Of a DNA stretch of 48,424 nt, positions 1 through 8,319 are shown piece after piece. This DNA comes from an uncultured Lactobacillus sp. (lineage in GTDB: Bacteria > Bacillota > Bacilli > Lactobacillales > Lactobacillaceae). Below the pieces are notes generated by a model. That model saw only the letters and a list, made by a program, of their open reading frames with translations. It had not been told where the DNA came from and searched no databases. The position numbers and the translations under genes were made by a program. Every line of letters begins with the position of its first letter. The stretch's first letter is position 1. The stretch is taken from positions 1-48,424 of the forward strand of contig NZ_CALYQV010000008.1 of the NCBI RefSeq assembly GCF_945290125.1. The letters are read 5' to 3'.

Positions 1-342
1 CAGGAAACAGTTGGTGCTATTGCCATAGTGGACGGACCAGACCATGTTTATGATCATTTGGATGGCAAATGGTTGTCTGATACTAATAAATATGTGGTTA
101 TTCACCGCGTGGCAATTCATTCTCAGCATTCTGGTAAAGGCTATGCTACCGAGCTGTTACAGGCTGTTATCAATGATATCAAAAACAACAGGGACGATAT
201 TGACTCAATCAGAATTGATACTCACGAAGACAATAAAGCCATGCAACATTTGATTGCAAAGATGGGTTTTTCTAAAGTAGGTTATTTGCATGGCGCTTAC
301 CGTCCTAACGAAACCTCATTCGTTTATGAACTAATTAAGTAA
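1..342 (+). CDS. GNAT family N-acetyltransferase, 5' end outside window
   Basis: The frame is open from base 1 (QETVGAIAIV...), so the N-terminus lies outside the window. The visible 113 residues carry the C-terminal half of a GNAT fold: the acetyl-CoA-binding signature VAIHSQHSGKGYATELL (the Q/R-x-x-G-x-G/A loop) followed by IRIDTHEDNKAMQHLIAKMGF, the usual NxxAxxLYxKxGF element. Such enzymes move an acetyl group from acetyl-CoA to a small molecule or protein amine; the substrate cannot be read from the sequence. A bidirectional terminator follows directly. Confidence 0.85.
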   Translation, partial: QETVGAIAIVDGPDHVYDHLDGKWLSDTNKYVVIHRVAIHSQHSGKGYATELLQAVINDIKNNRDDIDSIRIDTHEDNKAMQHLIAKMGFSKVGYLHGAYRPNETSFVYELIK

Positions 343-390
343 AAGAAAAAATTGTTATCAAATATCACAATAGCAATCTATTCTAAAAAT

Positions 391-430
391 AAAAACCTGA
401 TAATGGAGTTTTTTCCATCACCAGGTTTTT
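391..430. terminator. Bidirectional intrinsic terminator
   Basis: AAAAACCTG (391-399) pairs with CAGGTTTTT (422-430), with a smaller inner ATGGA/TCCAT pairing. It is A-rich on one side and T-rich on the other, so it can end both the acetyltransferase and the convergent ATPase transcript. Confidence 0.8.
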
Positions 431-446
431 ATTTGCTTTTATTTAA

Positions 447-2720
447 TTAGCGATTCTTCATAATTGGTTGGTAAAAGAGATCAATCACTATGGCAGCCAC
501 TAGGGCAACAACAAAAGTGAGTAGTAAATTCATCCAGCTAATTTTCGTCATAGCAATACCCAGTAAAGCTAATATTACGGTTAATAAGACATCAGCTAGT
601 TGGGTTAAGCCAACAGCTTTAGAAGGATAATCCTGCCAGAAAAACTTTTTAGTCCTGGTGATTAGGACGATGAACATTGCACTGAGAACTAAATAAACAT
701 AAACCATTGTTGATATTGTACCGTGGCTCCAGCCATGAGTATTGAGATAAGCAATACCTGCTATTCCAATTACGGTCCAGCCGAAAGCTAATGAAAAAGC
801 AATTTTAGCCAATTTAGCCATGTTCCAATTTTCAGGTTTATAGGTGATATGAGTTCTGTCAGTACCGATCATCATCGTCACCATATTATTCATAATAGTA
901 TAAATAACCATGGCGTTTAGTGCCATCGGAATATAATTGAAGAATAAATAACCAAAGGTCAAGAGCATGGTTAGTTGTGCAGTTCTGGCCAGTTTGGTTA
1001 AGGACCAAGTCGTCATTCTTTGATAAACTCTGTGTCCAGCATCAAGTATTTTTACTATCGAAGATAAGCCATCATTTAAAAGAACCATTTTGCCTGATCT
1101 TTTTGCGACATCTGCCGCATTCGAAACGGCAATTCCAACCTCTGCTTGTTTTAAGGCGGGCGAGTCATTAACACCGTCACCCGTCATCCCCACAATATAG
1201 CCCTGCTTTTGAAAGAATTTAACCATGCGCAATTTATCTTCTGGTAAAACATCTGCAATTCCAGCCAGTTTACTGGTATCAGTTTGATCAGTAAAATCAT
1301 GAATAGAAATTACTTCACCTTGCAGGTCAACCTGTTTAGCAACTGCAACAGCCGTTTTTTGGTTATCGCCAGTTAACATAATCGGCTTCACGCCACGTTT
1401 TTTGAGTTCACCTAAGGCTTCTTTAGAATCAGATCTCACCATATCTTGCAAGATGAAAACACCGGCTAATCTATCATCAATTAATAAAGCGACTGAACGA
1501 CCGGCACTAAAATCAACTTCCTTAGCTTTTTCGTTCGCATTTCTATCAATTAATGATAGTTGTTTAAAAGAGCCAAGTTTAATATTATGACCGTTGCAAT
1601 TTGCCATTGAATAGCCAGTACTAGATGTAAAAGGAGTAAAGTCCGAACCTGATTTGACAGTTAGGCCCTGCTTTTTTATGTATTCAGCAATCGCAGTGTC
1701 TATTAACTTTTTATTTCTTTGATCTGTAGCAGCCGAAGCTAATTCTAGAGCCTCATTATCACTAAATGAGCTGAAATTTGTCCATTGACCAACCGCTGTT
1801 TTATTTTCGGTAATGGTTCCCGTTTTATCCAGCAAAATTAGATTAAGATTTGCGGCATCTTGAATTCCAGTTAAATCTGAAGTTAATACTCCTTCTTTAC
1901 TAAGACGAGTAGCTTCAAATGAATTAGAAAGTGCAAACGTAGAGGGCATGGCAACAGGAATTGAAGCTATAAACATCATTGCCAAAAACGGCAACATATT
2001 AATCAGGTTATTGATATCCCCTCCCTTGAAGAAGGAAGCAACAATAATTATTAAAGTTAAAATCCCATCAAGAATACACAAATAATAAATAATTTTAGTA
2101 AGTAATTGTTGCAGATGTCCCGGAGCAGCGGAATTATTAATTAAATTAATTGTTTTACCGGACCGAGAATTGGCTCCGGTAGCTGTAACAACAGCAAGGC
2201 CATTGCCTTCCGTAACGGTGGTACCGGCATAGGCTGTATCTTGCGGATCTTTCCGAACGGTTCTGGCTTCACCCGTGATTGAGCTTTCATCGGTAGAAAC
2301 TTGACCATCCATCAGTTTTACATCTGCCGCCAAAACATCTCCAGCTTGCATACTGATTAAATCTCCTGGGACTAAATATTTAGAGTCAGTATTTTGCCAT
2401 TGACCATCCCTTTGAACAGAAATAGTAGGAGTCAATTTGTGCGAGATATTATTTAAAACGCGTCTTGACTGCTTTTTCTTGGAAGCTCCGTTCCAAGCAG
2501 CGAAAAGAAGCATTAAAAGAACGAATAGAGATTGTATCCATTTGCCCAAAACACATTCCAAAAGTAGGGCAGCTTCGAGAATCCAGGCTGATAAATTCCA
2601 CAACTTGGATAAAAACTCTTTAAAAAAATTGAACTGGGGTTCCGGTACCTCATTTAAGCCATTTTTTTGCAAAAGTTTATCTGCTTGGGCCTGAGTTAAA
2701 CCAGTGATTTTTTCCGACAT
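447..2720 (-). CDS. P-type ATPase, cation (probably proton) pump, type III-like
   Basis: 757 residues with a complete P-type ATPase plan: N-terminal cation-ATPase segment, actuator domain, phosphorylation motif DKTGTIT with the acceptor Asp at residue 298, the TGDN segment, and the hinge MTGDGVNDSPALK. There is no heavy-metal (HMA) domain and no CPx motif; M4 reads IPVAMPSTF, and the AVSNAADVAKRSGKMVLL block resembles plasma-membrane H+-ATPases (type IIIA). A proton or monovalent cation export role is inferred. The actuator motif is TGEA (149-152) instead of the usual TGES; the catalytic Glu is kept. The start is supported by AAGGAAG eight bases upstream. It is a single gene, convergent with the acetyltransferase. 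Confidence 0.8.
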   Translation of the reverse strand: MSEKITGLTQAQADKLLQKNGLNEVPEPQFNFFKEFLSKLWNLSAWILEAALLLECVLGKWIQSLFVLLMLLFAAWNGASKKKQSRRVLNNISHKLTPTISVQRDGQWQNTDSKYLVPGDLISMQAGDVLAADVKLMDGQVSTDESSITGEARTVRKDPQDTAYAGTTVTEGNGLAVVTATGANSRSGKTINLINNSAAPGHLQQLLTKIIYYLCILDGILTLIIIVASFFKGGDINNLINMLPFLAMMFIASIPVAMPSTFALSNSFEATRLSKEGVLTSDLTGIQDAANLNLILLDKTGTITENKTAVGQWTNFSSFSDNEALELASAATDQRNKKLIDTAIAEYIKKQGLTVKSGSDFTPFTSSTGYSMANCNGHNIKLGSFKQLSLIDRNANEKAKEVDFSAGRSVALLIDDRLAGVFILQDMVRSDSKEALGELKKRGVKPIMLTGDNQKTAVAVAKQVDLQGEVISIHDFTDQTDTSKLAGIADVLPEDKLRMVKFFQKQGYIVGMTGDGVNDSPALKQAEVGIAVSNAADVAKRSGKMVLLNDGLSSIVKILDAGHRVYQRMTTWSLTKLARTAQLTMLLTFGYLFFNYIPMALNAMVIYTIMNNMVTMMIGTDRTHITYKPENWNMAKLAKIAFSLAFGWTVIGIAGIAYLNTHGWSHGTISTMVYVYLVLSAMFIVLITRTKKFFWQDYPSKAVGLTQLADVLLTVILALLGIAMTKISWMNLLLTFVVALVAAIVIDLFYQPIMKNR

Positions 2721-2820
2721 AATTTTACTTCCTTAGTTTTAATACTTTAATTAAAGTAGCATAAAAAGACCGCTTTTGCTATAAATTTATACCCAATTTT
2801 GTTTTAAAAAATCCCAAAAT

Positions 2821-2856
2821 AGTGTACACTAGGTATAGTAGCGTATTAGTACACTT
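2821..2856. promoter_or_regulatory. Short palindrome AGTGTACACT with a second half-site
   Basis: A perfect 10-bp palindrome (2821-2830) and an outward repeat GTACACT at 2850-2856 lie about 100 bp upstream of the P-type ATPase start and about 75 bp before the decayed YxeA-like gene. The spacing suggests a regulator site for one of these genes. It does not fit the copper-box TACAnnTGTA, and no regulator is encoded nearby. Confidence 0.25.
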
Positions 2857-2930
2857 CTCTTAAACAATTATAATTATTCCAAAGTCTGTCGGATGTATGC
2901 AGTTATACCTAATTTAATCAGGTGAGTCCC

Positions 2931-3250
2931 ATGTCCTTTAAAAAGATACTTTTAGTTTCATTGCTAACAATTACAGCTTTCTTTTGTTTTCCTTTTTTAT
3001 TCATAATGAAATTTTGGATTACTTTAACCCTGCGCTTCCGGAAACCAAAAGTTATGCTCAAAGTTATGCTCAAAGACCGCAAAATGTTCAACAATATTAT
3101 AACGTGCAAGCATACGATTCAAACTGGAAGTTAAGCATCCCTATAAAATAACCAGGTTAGGAAGATATAATAATTGATTATAGAGGCCAGTATGTTAAGA
3201 AAATTCAATACGTTTCTAAAAAAGAATTTTTAAAAGTTGTAAATAAATAG
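2931..3250 (+). pseudogene. Decayed YxeA-like (DUF1093) secreted protein gene
   Basis: The first 22 codons from the ATG at 2931 encode a typical signal peptide (MSFKKILLVSLLTITAFF). Homology to the intact neighbour at 3346 then continues in another frame from 3002 (NVQQYYNVQAYDSN, then IDYRGQYVKKIQYVS), so about one base has been lost near the T-run at 2993-2998. Two further in-frame stops interrupt it at 3149-3151 and 3158-3160, and about five codons seem missing there compared with the neighbour. The original stop is TAG at 3248-3250. It is best read as a dead tandem copy of the next gene. Confidence 0.6.
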
Positions 3251-3345
3251 AAATTCTATCGATTTTAGTGCAGCAGTAAATAAACTTGTTTATATTCAAA
3301 TATTGAACGAAGAGTATGGGTTTAGGCAGGCAGAAAGGAAATACC

Positions 3346-3681
3346 ATGTTTGAAAAAATGTTAGTACCACTATATGTTTGTTTTTTAATCATCACTAACC
3401 AAATTCCTTTAAACCATAATTCATGGACTGATAGAGCAGATCCCTCAATTTACGAAGCTATAAGTTATGCGAAAGTTCCGGGTAATACCCAAGAATATCT
3501 AAATGTTCAAGCAATAAATCCAGAGACTGGTAAAAAATTACCATATAAAATCAAGAGAGTGGGCGGTTATGAACCAGGTAGGCAATATATAAGGATTGAC
3601 CACAAAGGTCAGTATGTCAGAAAGATTGATTATATTTCCAAAACCACTTACCTAAAGGCAATTAAACAAGATAATGAGTAA
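3346..3681 (+). CDS. Small exported YxeA-like (DUF1093) protein
   Basis: 111 residues: a hydrophobic N-terminal segment (MFEKMLVPLYVCFLIITN), then a short beta-rich domain with the pattern EYLNVQAINPETGKK, GGYEPGRQYIRI, HKGQYVRKIDYIS. This follows the layout of YxeA/DUF1093 proteins (signal peptide, then x-Y-x-V/L-x-A-x-D/N-x-x-G-K and a Y-I/L-K/R-I-x-x-K-G strand). The function of the family is not established. I chose ATG 3346 because AGAAAGGAA sits seven bases upstream; an upstream ATG at 3316 has no ribosome site. The preceding gene is a decayed copy. Confidence 0.55.
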   Translation: MFEKMLVPLYVCFLIITNQIPLNHNSWTDRADPSIYEAISYAKVPGNTQEYLNVQAINPETGKKLPYKIKRVGGYEPGRQYIRIDHKGQYVRKIDYISKTTYLKAIKQDNE

Positions 3682-3710
3682 TCACTTTGTTATTAGCTAA
3701 AAAAGGCACA

Positions 3711-3741
3711 AAAAAAGTCTGCAATGATTGCAGACTTTTTT
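3711..3741. terminator. Bidirectional intrinsic terminator
   Basis: GTCTGCAA (3717-3724), loop TGA, TTGCAGAC (3728-3735), flanked by A6 and T6. It serves the YxeA-like gene and the convergent enolase gene. Confidence 0.9.
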
Positions 3742-3752
3742 AAATTGATAAA

Positions 3753-5039
3753 TTAATCTTTATCAACGCTGTCTGGGAAGGTAGCTAAACGCTCGCCTTC
3801 GCCAAGTTCTTCTTCGATTTCAAGTAAACGGTTGTACTTTTCAACACGCTCTGAACGAGCTGGAGCACCAGTCTTCAATTGACCACCGTTAACGGCAACG
3901 GCAAAGTCAGCGATAAATGTATCACCAGTTTCACCAGAACGGTGAGAAATCATGGTGTTGTAACCATTCTTACGTGAAAGACGAATAGTTTCCAAAGTTT
4001 CAGTAACAGTACCAATTTGGTTTAACTTAATCAATGAAGCGTTACCGGCACCTTCCTTAATAGCTTTAGTCAAAAGCTTAGGGTTAGTACAAATGAAGTC
4101 ATCCAAAACAATTTGAATTCTGTCTTTGTGGCTTTGAGTAAATTTAATCATGCCGTTAACATCATTTTCATCGTATGGATCTTCAATTGAGATTAACTCT
4201 GGGAATTCGTCAAGTAACTTGTCGTAGTATTGAGCTAACTCTTCATCGTTAAATACTTTACCTTCGAAGTGGTACTTGCCGTCTTCTTTGTTGTAGAAGT
4301 AAGAAGCAGCACAGTCACAAGCTATGGCAATGTCTTCACCAGGCTTGTAACCAGCCTTAACGATAGCGTCGTGTAAAGCTTGTAAAGCTTCTTCAGAGTT
4401 CTTCATGTTAGGAGCGAAACCACCTTCGTCACCGAGGCCAGTTTCGTAACCCATGTCTTCAAGAACTTTCTTCAAAGTGTGGTAAGTGTTAACAATCTTT
4501 TCAAAACCATCACGGAATGAAGTCTTCTTAACTGGGGTAATCATGAATTCTTGTACATCAATACCGTTGTCTGCGTGCTCACCACCGTTAATAACGTTGT
4601 GGAAAGTTTGTGGCATTTCAAGGTCAGTACCGCCAAGGTATCTGTACAAAGGTTGGTGACTGTCTTTAGCAGCTGCATCAGCAGTAGCCATTGACACACC
4701 TAAAATGGCATTAGCACCAAGTTCAGCCTTGTTTGGTGTACCATCTAATTCGATCATAACACGGTCGATATTAGCTTGGTCGTGTGGGTCTAATCCCTTT
4801 AAAGCTTCAGCAATCTTAGTATTAACATTGTTAACTGCTTTAGAAACACCTTTACCACCAACACGGTCGCCGCCATCACGTAATTCAACTGCTTCGTTTT
4901 CACCAGTTGAAGCACCTGATGGAACTTCAGCCTTACCTACGACACCGTTTGAAAGAGTAACAAAAGCTTCTACAGTTGGGTTACCACGTGAATCATAGAT
5001 TTCCAGTGCATGAACATTTTCAATGACTGATTTTAACAT
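3753..5039 (-). CDS. eno: Enolase (phosphopyruvate hydratase)
   Basis: 428 residues, the normal bacterial length. It converts 2-phosphoglycerate to phosphoenolpyruvate in glycolysis in the cytoplasm. The N-terminus (ALEIYDSRGNPTVEAFV), the metal and substrate loops (GGEHADNGIDVQEFMI, LISIEDPYDENDVNG), the catalytic-lysine region (SLIKLNQIGT) and the signature MISHRSGETGDTFIAD are all present. AGGAGG stands six bases before ATG. It is monocistronic, with its own promoter, a 5'-UTR hairpin and a CcpA-like site upstream. Confidence 0.98.
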   Translation of the reverse strand: MLKSVIENVHALEIYDSRGNPTVEAFVTLSNGVVGKAEVPSGASTGENEAVELRDGGDRVGGKGVSKAVNNVNTKIAEALKGLDPHDQANIDRVMIELDGTPNKAELGANAILGVSMATADAAAKDSHQPLYRYLGGTDLEMPQTFHNVINGGEHADNGIDVQEFMITPVKKTSFRDGFEKIVNTYHTLKKVLEDMGYETGLGDEGGFAPNMKNSEEALQALHDAIVKAGYKPGEDIAIACDCAASYFYNKEDGKYHFEGKVFNDEELAQYYDKLLDEFPELISIEDPYDENDVNGMIKFTQSHKDRIQIVLDDFICTNPKLLTKAIKEGAGNASLIKLNQIGTVTETLETIRLSRKNGYNTMISHRSGETGDTFIADFAVAVNGGQLKTGAPARSERVEKYNRLLEIEEELGEGERLATFPDSVDKD

Positions 5040-5095
5040 CTAAAAACCTCCTAAATAATAAATGCTGTACTATTTTGTGTAAGTACATACATTAG

Positions 5096-5111
5096 TGGAG
5101 CACAAGCTCCA
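5096..5111 (-). promoter_or_regulatory. 5'-UTR hairpin of the enolase mRNA
   Basis: TGGAGC-ACAA-GCTCCA, a perfect 6-bp stem with a 4-base loop, lies near the predicted 5' end of the eno transcript (inferred start near 5119). Position near the 5' end suggests an mRNA-stabilising element; this is inference. Confidence 0.5.
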
Positions 5112-5125
5112 TATCTACATCACAA

Positions 5126-5154
5126 ATTTTAGCCTAAGTTTGTGATTATGTAAA
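5126..5154 (-). promoter_or_regulatory. Enolase promoter
   Basis: On the minus strand: TTTACA (5154-5149), 17-base spacer, TAAAAT (5131-5126). An inverted repeat CACAAA...TTTGTG (5121-5144) overlaps the spacer and the -10. Confidence 0.7.
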
Positions 5155-5158
5155 CATT

Positions 5159-5172
5159 TGTAAACGATTTCT
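5159..5172 (-). promoter_or_regulatory. Catabolite-responsive element (cre)-like site
   Basis: The site reads AGAAATCGTTTACA on the minus strand and matches 13 of 14 positions of the CcpA consensus TGWAANCGNTNWCA. It lies just upstream of the eno -35, a position typical of CcpA activation of glycolytic genes rather than repression. Confidence 0.55.
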
Positions 5173-5282
5173 AATGTTAAAAAATATTAAAAATATTTTT
5201 GTCGTTTTTTTTGCAGGTTTGATTTATTATTTAGCTATATATTTTTTAAAAAGGATAGTTTATTTCTATAAGGATATAAGAT

Positions 5283-6113
5283 ATGGATAAAGTAAAGTTA
5301 ATAATCGACTCTGGTTCAAACGATAGAATGAATGATGATTTAACTGTCGTACCCCTAACAATGATCATTGCTGGAAAAGATTTTGTTGATGACGAAAATC
5401 TTGACATTGATAGTTTTATTGCTAGTATGGAAAAAAATACCGAAGAAGGTAAGACATCATGTCCTAGTATCAATCAATGGCTAAATGCTTTAAAGGGATC
5501 AGATTTAGCGATCATTATGACGATTACTAGCGGTTTAAGCGGAAGCTTTTCATCTGCATTTCAGGCAAAACAAATTTATGAAAAAGATCATCCTGGAAGT
5601 CATGTGCTTGTAGTTGATTCCAGAACGGCCGGACCAGAAATTTCTGTTATTTTGCGAGAAATTGAAAGGTTAGTTAATAGTAAGACCCGTTTTGTAGACT
5701 TAGAGCAAAAAATTTCAGATTACAAGACGCATACACATTTACTTGTTGTATTAAAGTCGCTCCATAATTTGGCCCTAAATGGTCGAATAAACATGGCTGT
5801 TGCCAAAGTAGCAAAAGTTTTAAATATTGATGTGGTTGGCACCGCCAGTGATGAGGGTAAATTAGAGCCATTATCAAAAGTTAGAGGGATAAAGCGTGCT
5901 TTTAAAGAAATTCTGAAATTAATGGCTGAAATGAAATACCAAGGAGGCCGTTTGATCATAGATCATTGTAAAAATGAAAAAGATGCCCAAACGTTAAAAG
6001 AAAAAATTTTAGCAAGTTACCCCCAAGCAGAAATAGTAATTCGTTCAATGAGAGGACTGTGTACCTTTTATGCCGAAGAGGGAAGCTTAATGATAGGCTT
6101 TGATGATTTGTGA
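5283..6113 (+). CDS. DegV family fatty-acid-binding protein
   Basis: 276 residues, normal for DegV/FakB proteins, which hold a single fatty acid and, in FakAB systems, present it to a kinase for entry into phospholipid synthesis. Visible family features are the N-terminal strand KLIIDSGSND (usually DSxxD), TSCPSINQW in the usual TSxPS position, SGLSGSFSSA, and the ligand pocket region VLVVDSRTAGPE. A FakA kinase is not in the window, although DhaL downstream shares that fold. ATAAGGATATAAG precedes the ATG. It is monocistronic and divergent from eno. Confidence 0.85.
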   Translation: MDKVKLIIDSGSNDRMNDDLTVVPLTMIIAGKDFVDDENLDIDSFIASMEKNTEEGKTSCPSINQWLNALKGSDLAIIMTITSGLSGSFSSAFQAKQIYEKDHPGSHVLVVDSRTAGPEISVILREIERLVNSKTRFVDLEQKISDYKTHTHLLVVLKSLHNLALNGRINMAVAKVAKVLNIDVVGTASDEGKLEPLSKVRGIKRAFKEILKLMAEMKYQGGRLIIDHCKNEKDAQTLKEKILASYPQAEIVIRSMRGLCTFYAEEGSLMIGFDDL

Positions 6114-6186
6114 TTTTTCAATAGAAGAAAGTGTGCCATTTTTTTAAAATTAAATTTTGTGTAATATCGAAATAATTTAACGTATC

Positions 6187-6228
6187 AAAAAATAGCTCTA
6201 ACTTTTTAGTTCAGGGCTGTTTTTTAAA
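6187..6228 (+). terminator. Intrinsic terminator after degV
   Basis: An imperfect stem AAAAAATAGCTCTAAC / GTTCAGGGCTGTTTTTT ends in a T-run and can also work for the convergent PAP2 gene. Confidence 0.6.
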
Positions 6229-6805
6229 TGATCATTAGTAATAATTGTTGAGAAATGCTAAAACAGAAAACTGCAAGCGATGTTGCTCCGATAATGTCTG
6301 AGGGGAAATGGGCTTTAAGGCTAATACGGGAAATGACCACCATTAGCCAAATTATCAGCAAAATCCAAAGCAGCCTGTTTCCTAGTTGTCCCGCAAAAAG
6401 ATGCCAGATAATTAAAGCCATGACAGTACTTCCTAAAACATGACCACTAGGGAAACTATAGCCATCTTCTAAATCTGAGTGCAGAATTGGACGTTTTCTG
6501 CGCATCCACTTTTTCAAAAAAATCCCAATTAAATCGGTAAAGCCTAATGTAAATAAGGCCCAGAACGCAAGTAAATTTTCATTGTTGCTAATTAAAAAAC
6601 TTGCCAGAAATACATCCAACACAATCAGCAGTTTTGGGTCGTTAATAAATGCAATTATTTGCCAACCAATGCCATCACGTCTTCTAATCAGTTTGTGATG
6701 CAGCCAGTGATCGAATAGATTAAAACGCCGTGAATTTCTGACATTAAAGATAAGTAGTATTAGTATTAGAGCAGATAACGTTGCTAGCCAAAAATTAATA
6801 TTCAA
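6224..6805 (-). CDS. PAP2 superfamily membrane phosphatase
   Basis: 193 residues with about five membrane segments and the three phosphatase motifs in order: K-x6-RP (KKWMRRKRP, to residue 106), PSGH (119-122) and SR-x5-H-x3-D (159-170, SRISLKAHFPSD). The enzymes dephosphorylate lipid phosphates such as undecaprenyl pyrophosphate or phosphatidate at the outer membrane face; which one is not visible. The start is TTG at 6805, with AGGTAGGGATG upstream; the nearby ATG is out of frame. It is convergent with degV. Confidence 0.88.
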   Translation of the reverse strand: MNINFWLATLSALILILLIFNVRNSRRFNLFDHWLHHKLIRRRDGIGWQIIAFINDPKLLIVLDVFLASFLISNNENLLAFWALFTLGFTDLIGIFLKKWMRRKRPILHSDLEDGYSFPSGHVLGSTVMALIIWHLFAGQLGNRLLWILLIIWLMVVISRISLKAHFPSDIIGATSLAVFCFSISQQLLLMII

Positions 6806-6978
6806 AACACATCCCTACCTATAACTTATATTCGTTTGTATTTTAACAGCAACAAGGCAAAGGATAAAAATTAAAATCTACTCTTGAGTAAAACTTAATA
6901 TTTGTAATTTAAAGGAAATTCAGAATCTGAGTTTTTATCAAAACCAGTTTTAGTAAGGTAATTATTTTAAAAGAAAGC

Positions 6979-7006
6979 TTGACTTTAATTAAAACCAACT
7001 TAAAAT
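6979..7006 (+). promoter_or_regulatory. Promoter of the duplicated membrane protein gene
   Basis: TTGACT (6979-6984), 16-base spacer, TAAAAT (7001-7006), 35 bases before the ATG. Confidence 0.55.
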
Positions 7007-7041
7007 TATTATCAAGTTAGAGCGTAATTTAGGAGGAAAAA

Positions 7042-7962
7042 ATGAATAATAATCACACTTCTAAGCAAGAGACTGTGGGTAAAGCTATACGTGATATTGC
7101 TCACCATGAACATAACTTTGCTTTAGCTGATAATTCTACAAATCATATTGGTGATCTCGTTGTTTATGGCAACCTTTATCTTTTTACAATTTTATTTTCT
7201 GTTATTTGGTTTGACTGGCTATTTGTATTGTTAGCTATTGTTGCAATCATTAGCGTAATTCGTTACCAAAACTTCTTGCGACACAAGGTTAATTCCCAAA
7301 AAATGACATCGTTTTTCGTAAATACTAGTTTGATATCAACCGGAGTGAGGTCTTTTGTAATAGGGAACGCACCATTACTAGCTCTTAGTATGCATACTAA
7401 GGGAAGATTTAACCTCTTTATTTCTTTGCTAGTTGGCTTATTTACGGCTTTGATTGGAATAACTTGTCGGTATCATTACCTGACTAATCATCAAGTCATT
7501 GACAGGCAAAAGGAATCACTAAGAAAGACCTGCAAAAATGTTATTCACTTTAGTGTTAATAGTTGCAAAAAGGGTTATGTCAGCCACGGCTTTTTCTTTG
7601 ATATTGCATGTGGTTTTGCACTTTTGGCAAATTATTTTTCATATAAAGAATTCATCTTAGTTATATTTGAAGCCTGGCAATTTGTTTTAATTACTATTTT
7701 AATAATATTGGGTACAGTTCAATTTCAAAGATTTTTACACAATAAAGTTGTTACAAATAATATAAGTAAAGAATTTAAGTGGGGTACTTTATTAATGACG
7801 GCTGCCCGCGGCTATCTGATAGCCATTGCACCATGGGTTGCAGTGTGTCTGTTCACGGGCAATTCAATCAATTGGTTAGCAGCAAACTTGTTAGGAGCAT
7901 TGGTTGCAATATTTGGCCTAGGATTGCAATACAAATATTTACATAAAGTCAGAGTCTTTTAA
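7042..7962 (+). CDS. Membrane protein of unknown function, built from two repeats
   Basis: 306 residues; not recognised as a named family. A soluble, His-containing N-terminus (about 35 residues) is followed by two similar halves of roughly 110 residues (about 37-147 and 186-300). Each has two hydrophobic spans, an R/Q-Y/F-Q-x-F-L-x-x-K-V junction (RYQNFLRHKV; QFQRFLHNKV), an arginine-containing span (GVRSFVIGNAPLLAL; AARGYLIAIAPWVAV) and a terminal YHYL/YKYL. About eight membrane segments are expected. AGGAGG sits directly upstream. It has its own promoter and terminator, so it is a single-gene unit. Confidence 0.7.
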   Translation: MNNNHTSKQETVGKAIRDIAHHEHNFALADNSTNHIGDLVVYGNLYLFTILFSVIWFDWLFVLLAIVAIISVIRYQNFLRHKVNSQKMTSFFVNTSLISTGVRSFVIGNAPLLALSMHTKGRFNLFISLLVGLFTALIGITCRYHYLTNHQVIDRQKESLRKTCKNVIHFSVNSCKKGYVSHGFFFDIACGFALLANYFSYKEFILVIFEAWQFVLITILIILGTVQFQRFLHNKVVTNNISKEFKWGTLLMTAARGYLIAIAPWVAVCLFTGNSINWLAANLLGALVAIFGLGLQYKYLHKVRVF

Positions 7963-8014
7963 TTATAAGACTAAGTTTGGATAATTTTAACAGTTGTGAC
8001 GCTGATACAAAGAG

Positions 8015-8053
8015 AAGCCAGTAAAAGTAATTTCTTTCGCTGGCTTTTTTTTT
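8015..8053 (+). terminator. Intrinsic terminator
   Basis: AAGCCAG (8015-8021) and CTGGCTT (8040-8046), followed by a run of T. Confidence 0.75.
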
Positions 8054-8179
8054 AATACCGAAAGCAGATTTGGTTATAAAGCTTGATTCTATTCATTTGC
8101 TCTTTTTCAGAAGGATTTGAAAAAAGACTTTATTTTTTTAAATTAGAACTTGGACACCTTTGGAATACTTCTTCCGCAT

Positions 8180-8206
8180 AAAAGCCTGTAATAGCAGCAA
8201 TTACAG
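8180..8206 (-). terminator. Probable terminator of tRNA-Ser
   Basis: On the minus strand, a 7-bp perfect stem (CTGTAAT / ATTACAG, 7-base loop) is followed by GCTTTTAT. It lies 13 bases past the tRNA 3' end. The T-run is short. Confidence 0.5.
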
Positions 8207-8218
8207 AGCAAAATAAAA

Positions 8219-8307
8219 GGAGAGTACAGGATTTGAACCTGCGCGCCAAGGAAAAACTTGGTTCGCCGGATTTCGAGTCCGGTGCATTACCACTCTGCCA
8301 ACTCTCC
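8219..8307 (-). tRNA. tRNA-Ser (anticodon CGA)
   Basis: 89 bases folding as a class II tRNA. The acceptor GGAGAGT pairs with ACTCTCC; the anticodon arm is CCGGA-CTCGAAA-TCCGG giving anticodon CGA; a long variable arm and a T-arm with GTTCAAATC are present. The CCA end is not encoded. It reads UCG codons. It stands alone, with its own promoter and terminator. Confidence 0.95.
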
Positions 8308-8319
8308 GTAACGAATAAC

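Noticed and set aside
2821-2830. AGTGTACACT read as a copper (CopY) box
   Set aside because: The copper box needs TACAnnTGTA, which this does not match, and the ATPase downstream has no CPx or metal-binding domain.
2922-3134. 70-codon open frame near the decayed YxeA-like gene
   Set aside because: Only its first third is homologous to the neighbour; the rest is out of frame, so it is treated as a pseudogene.
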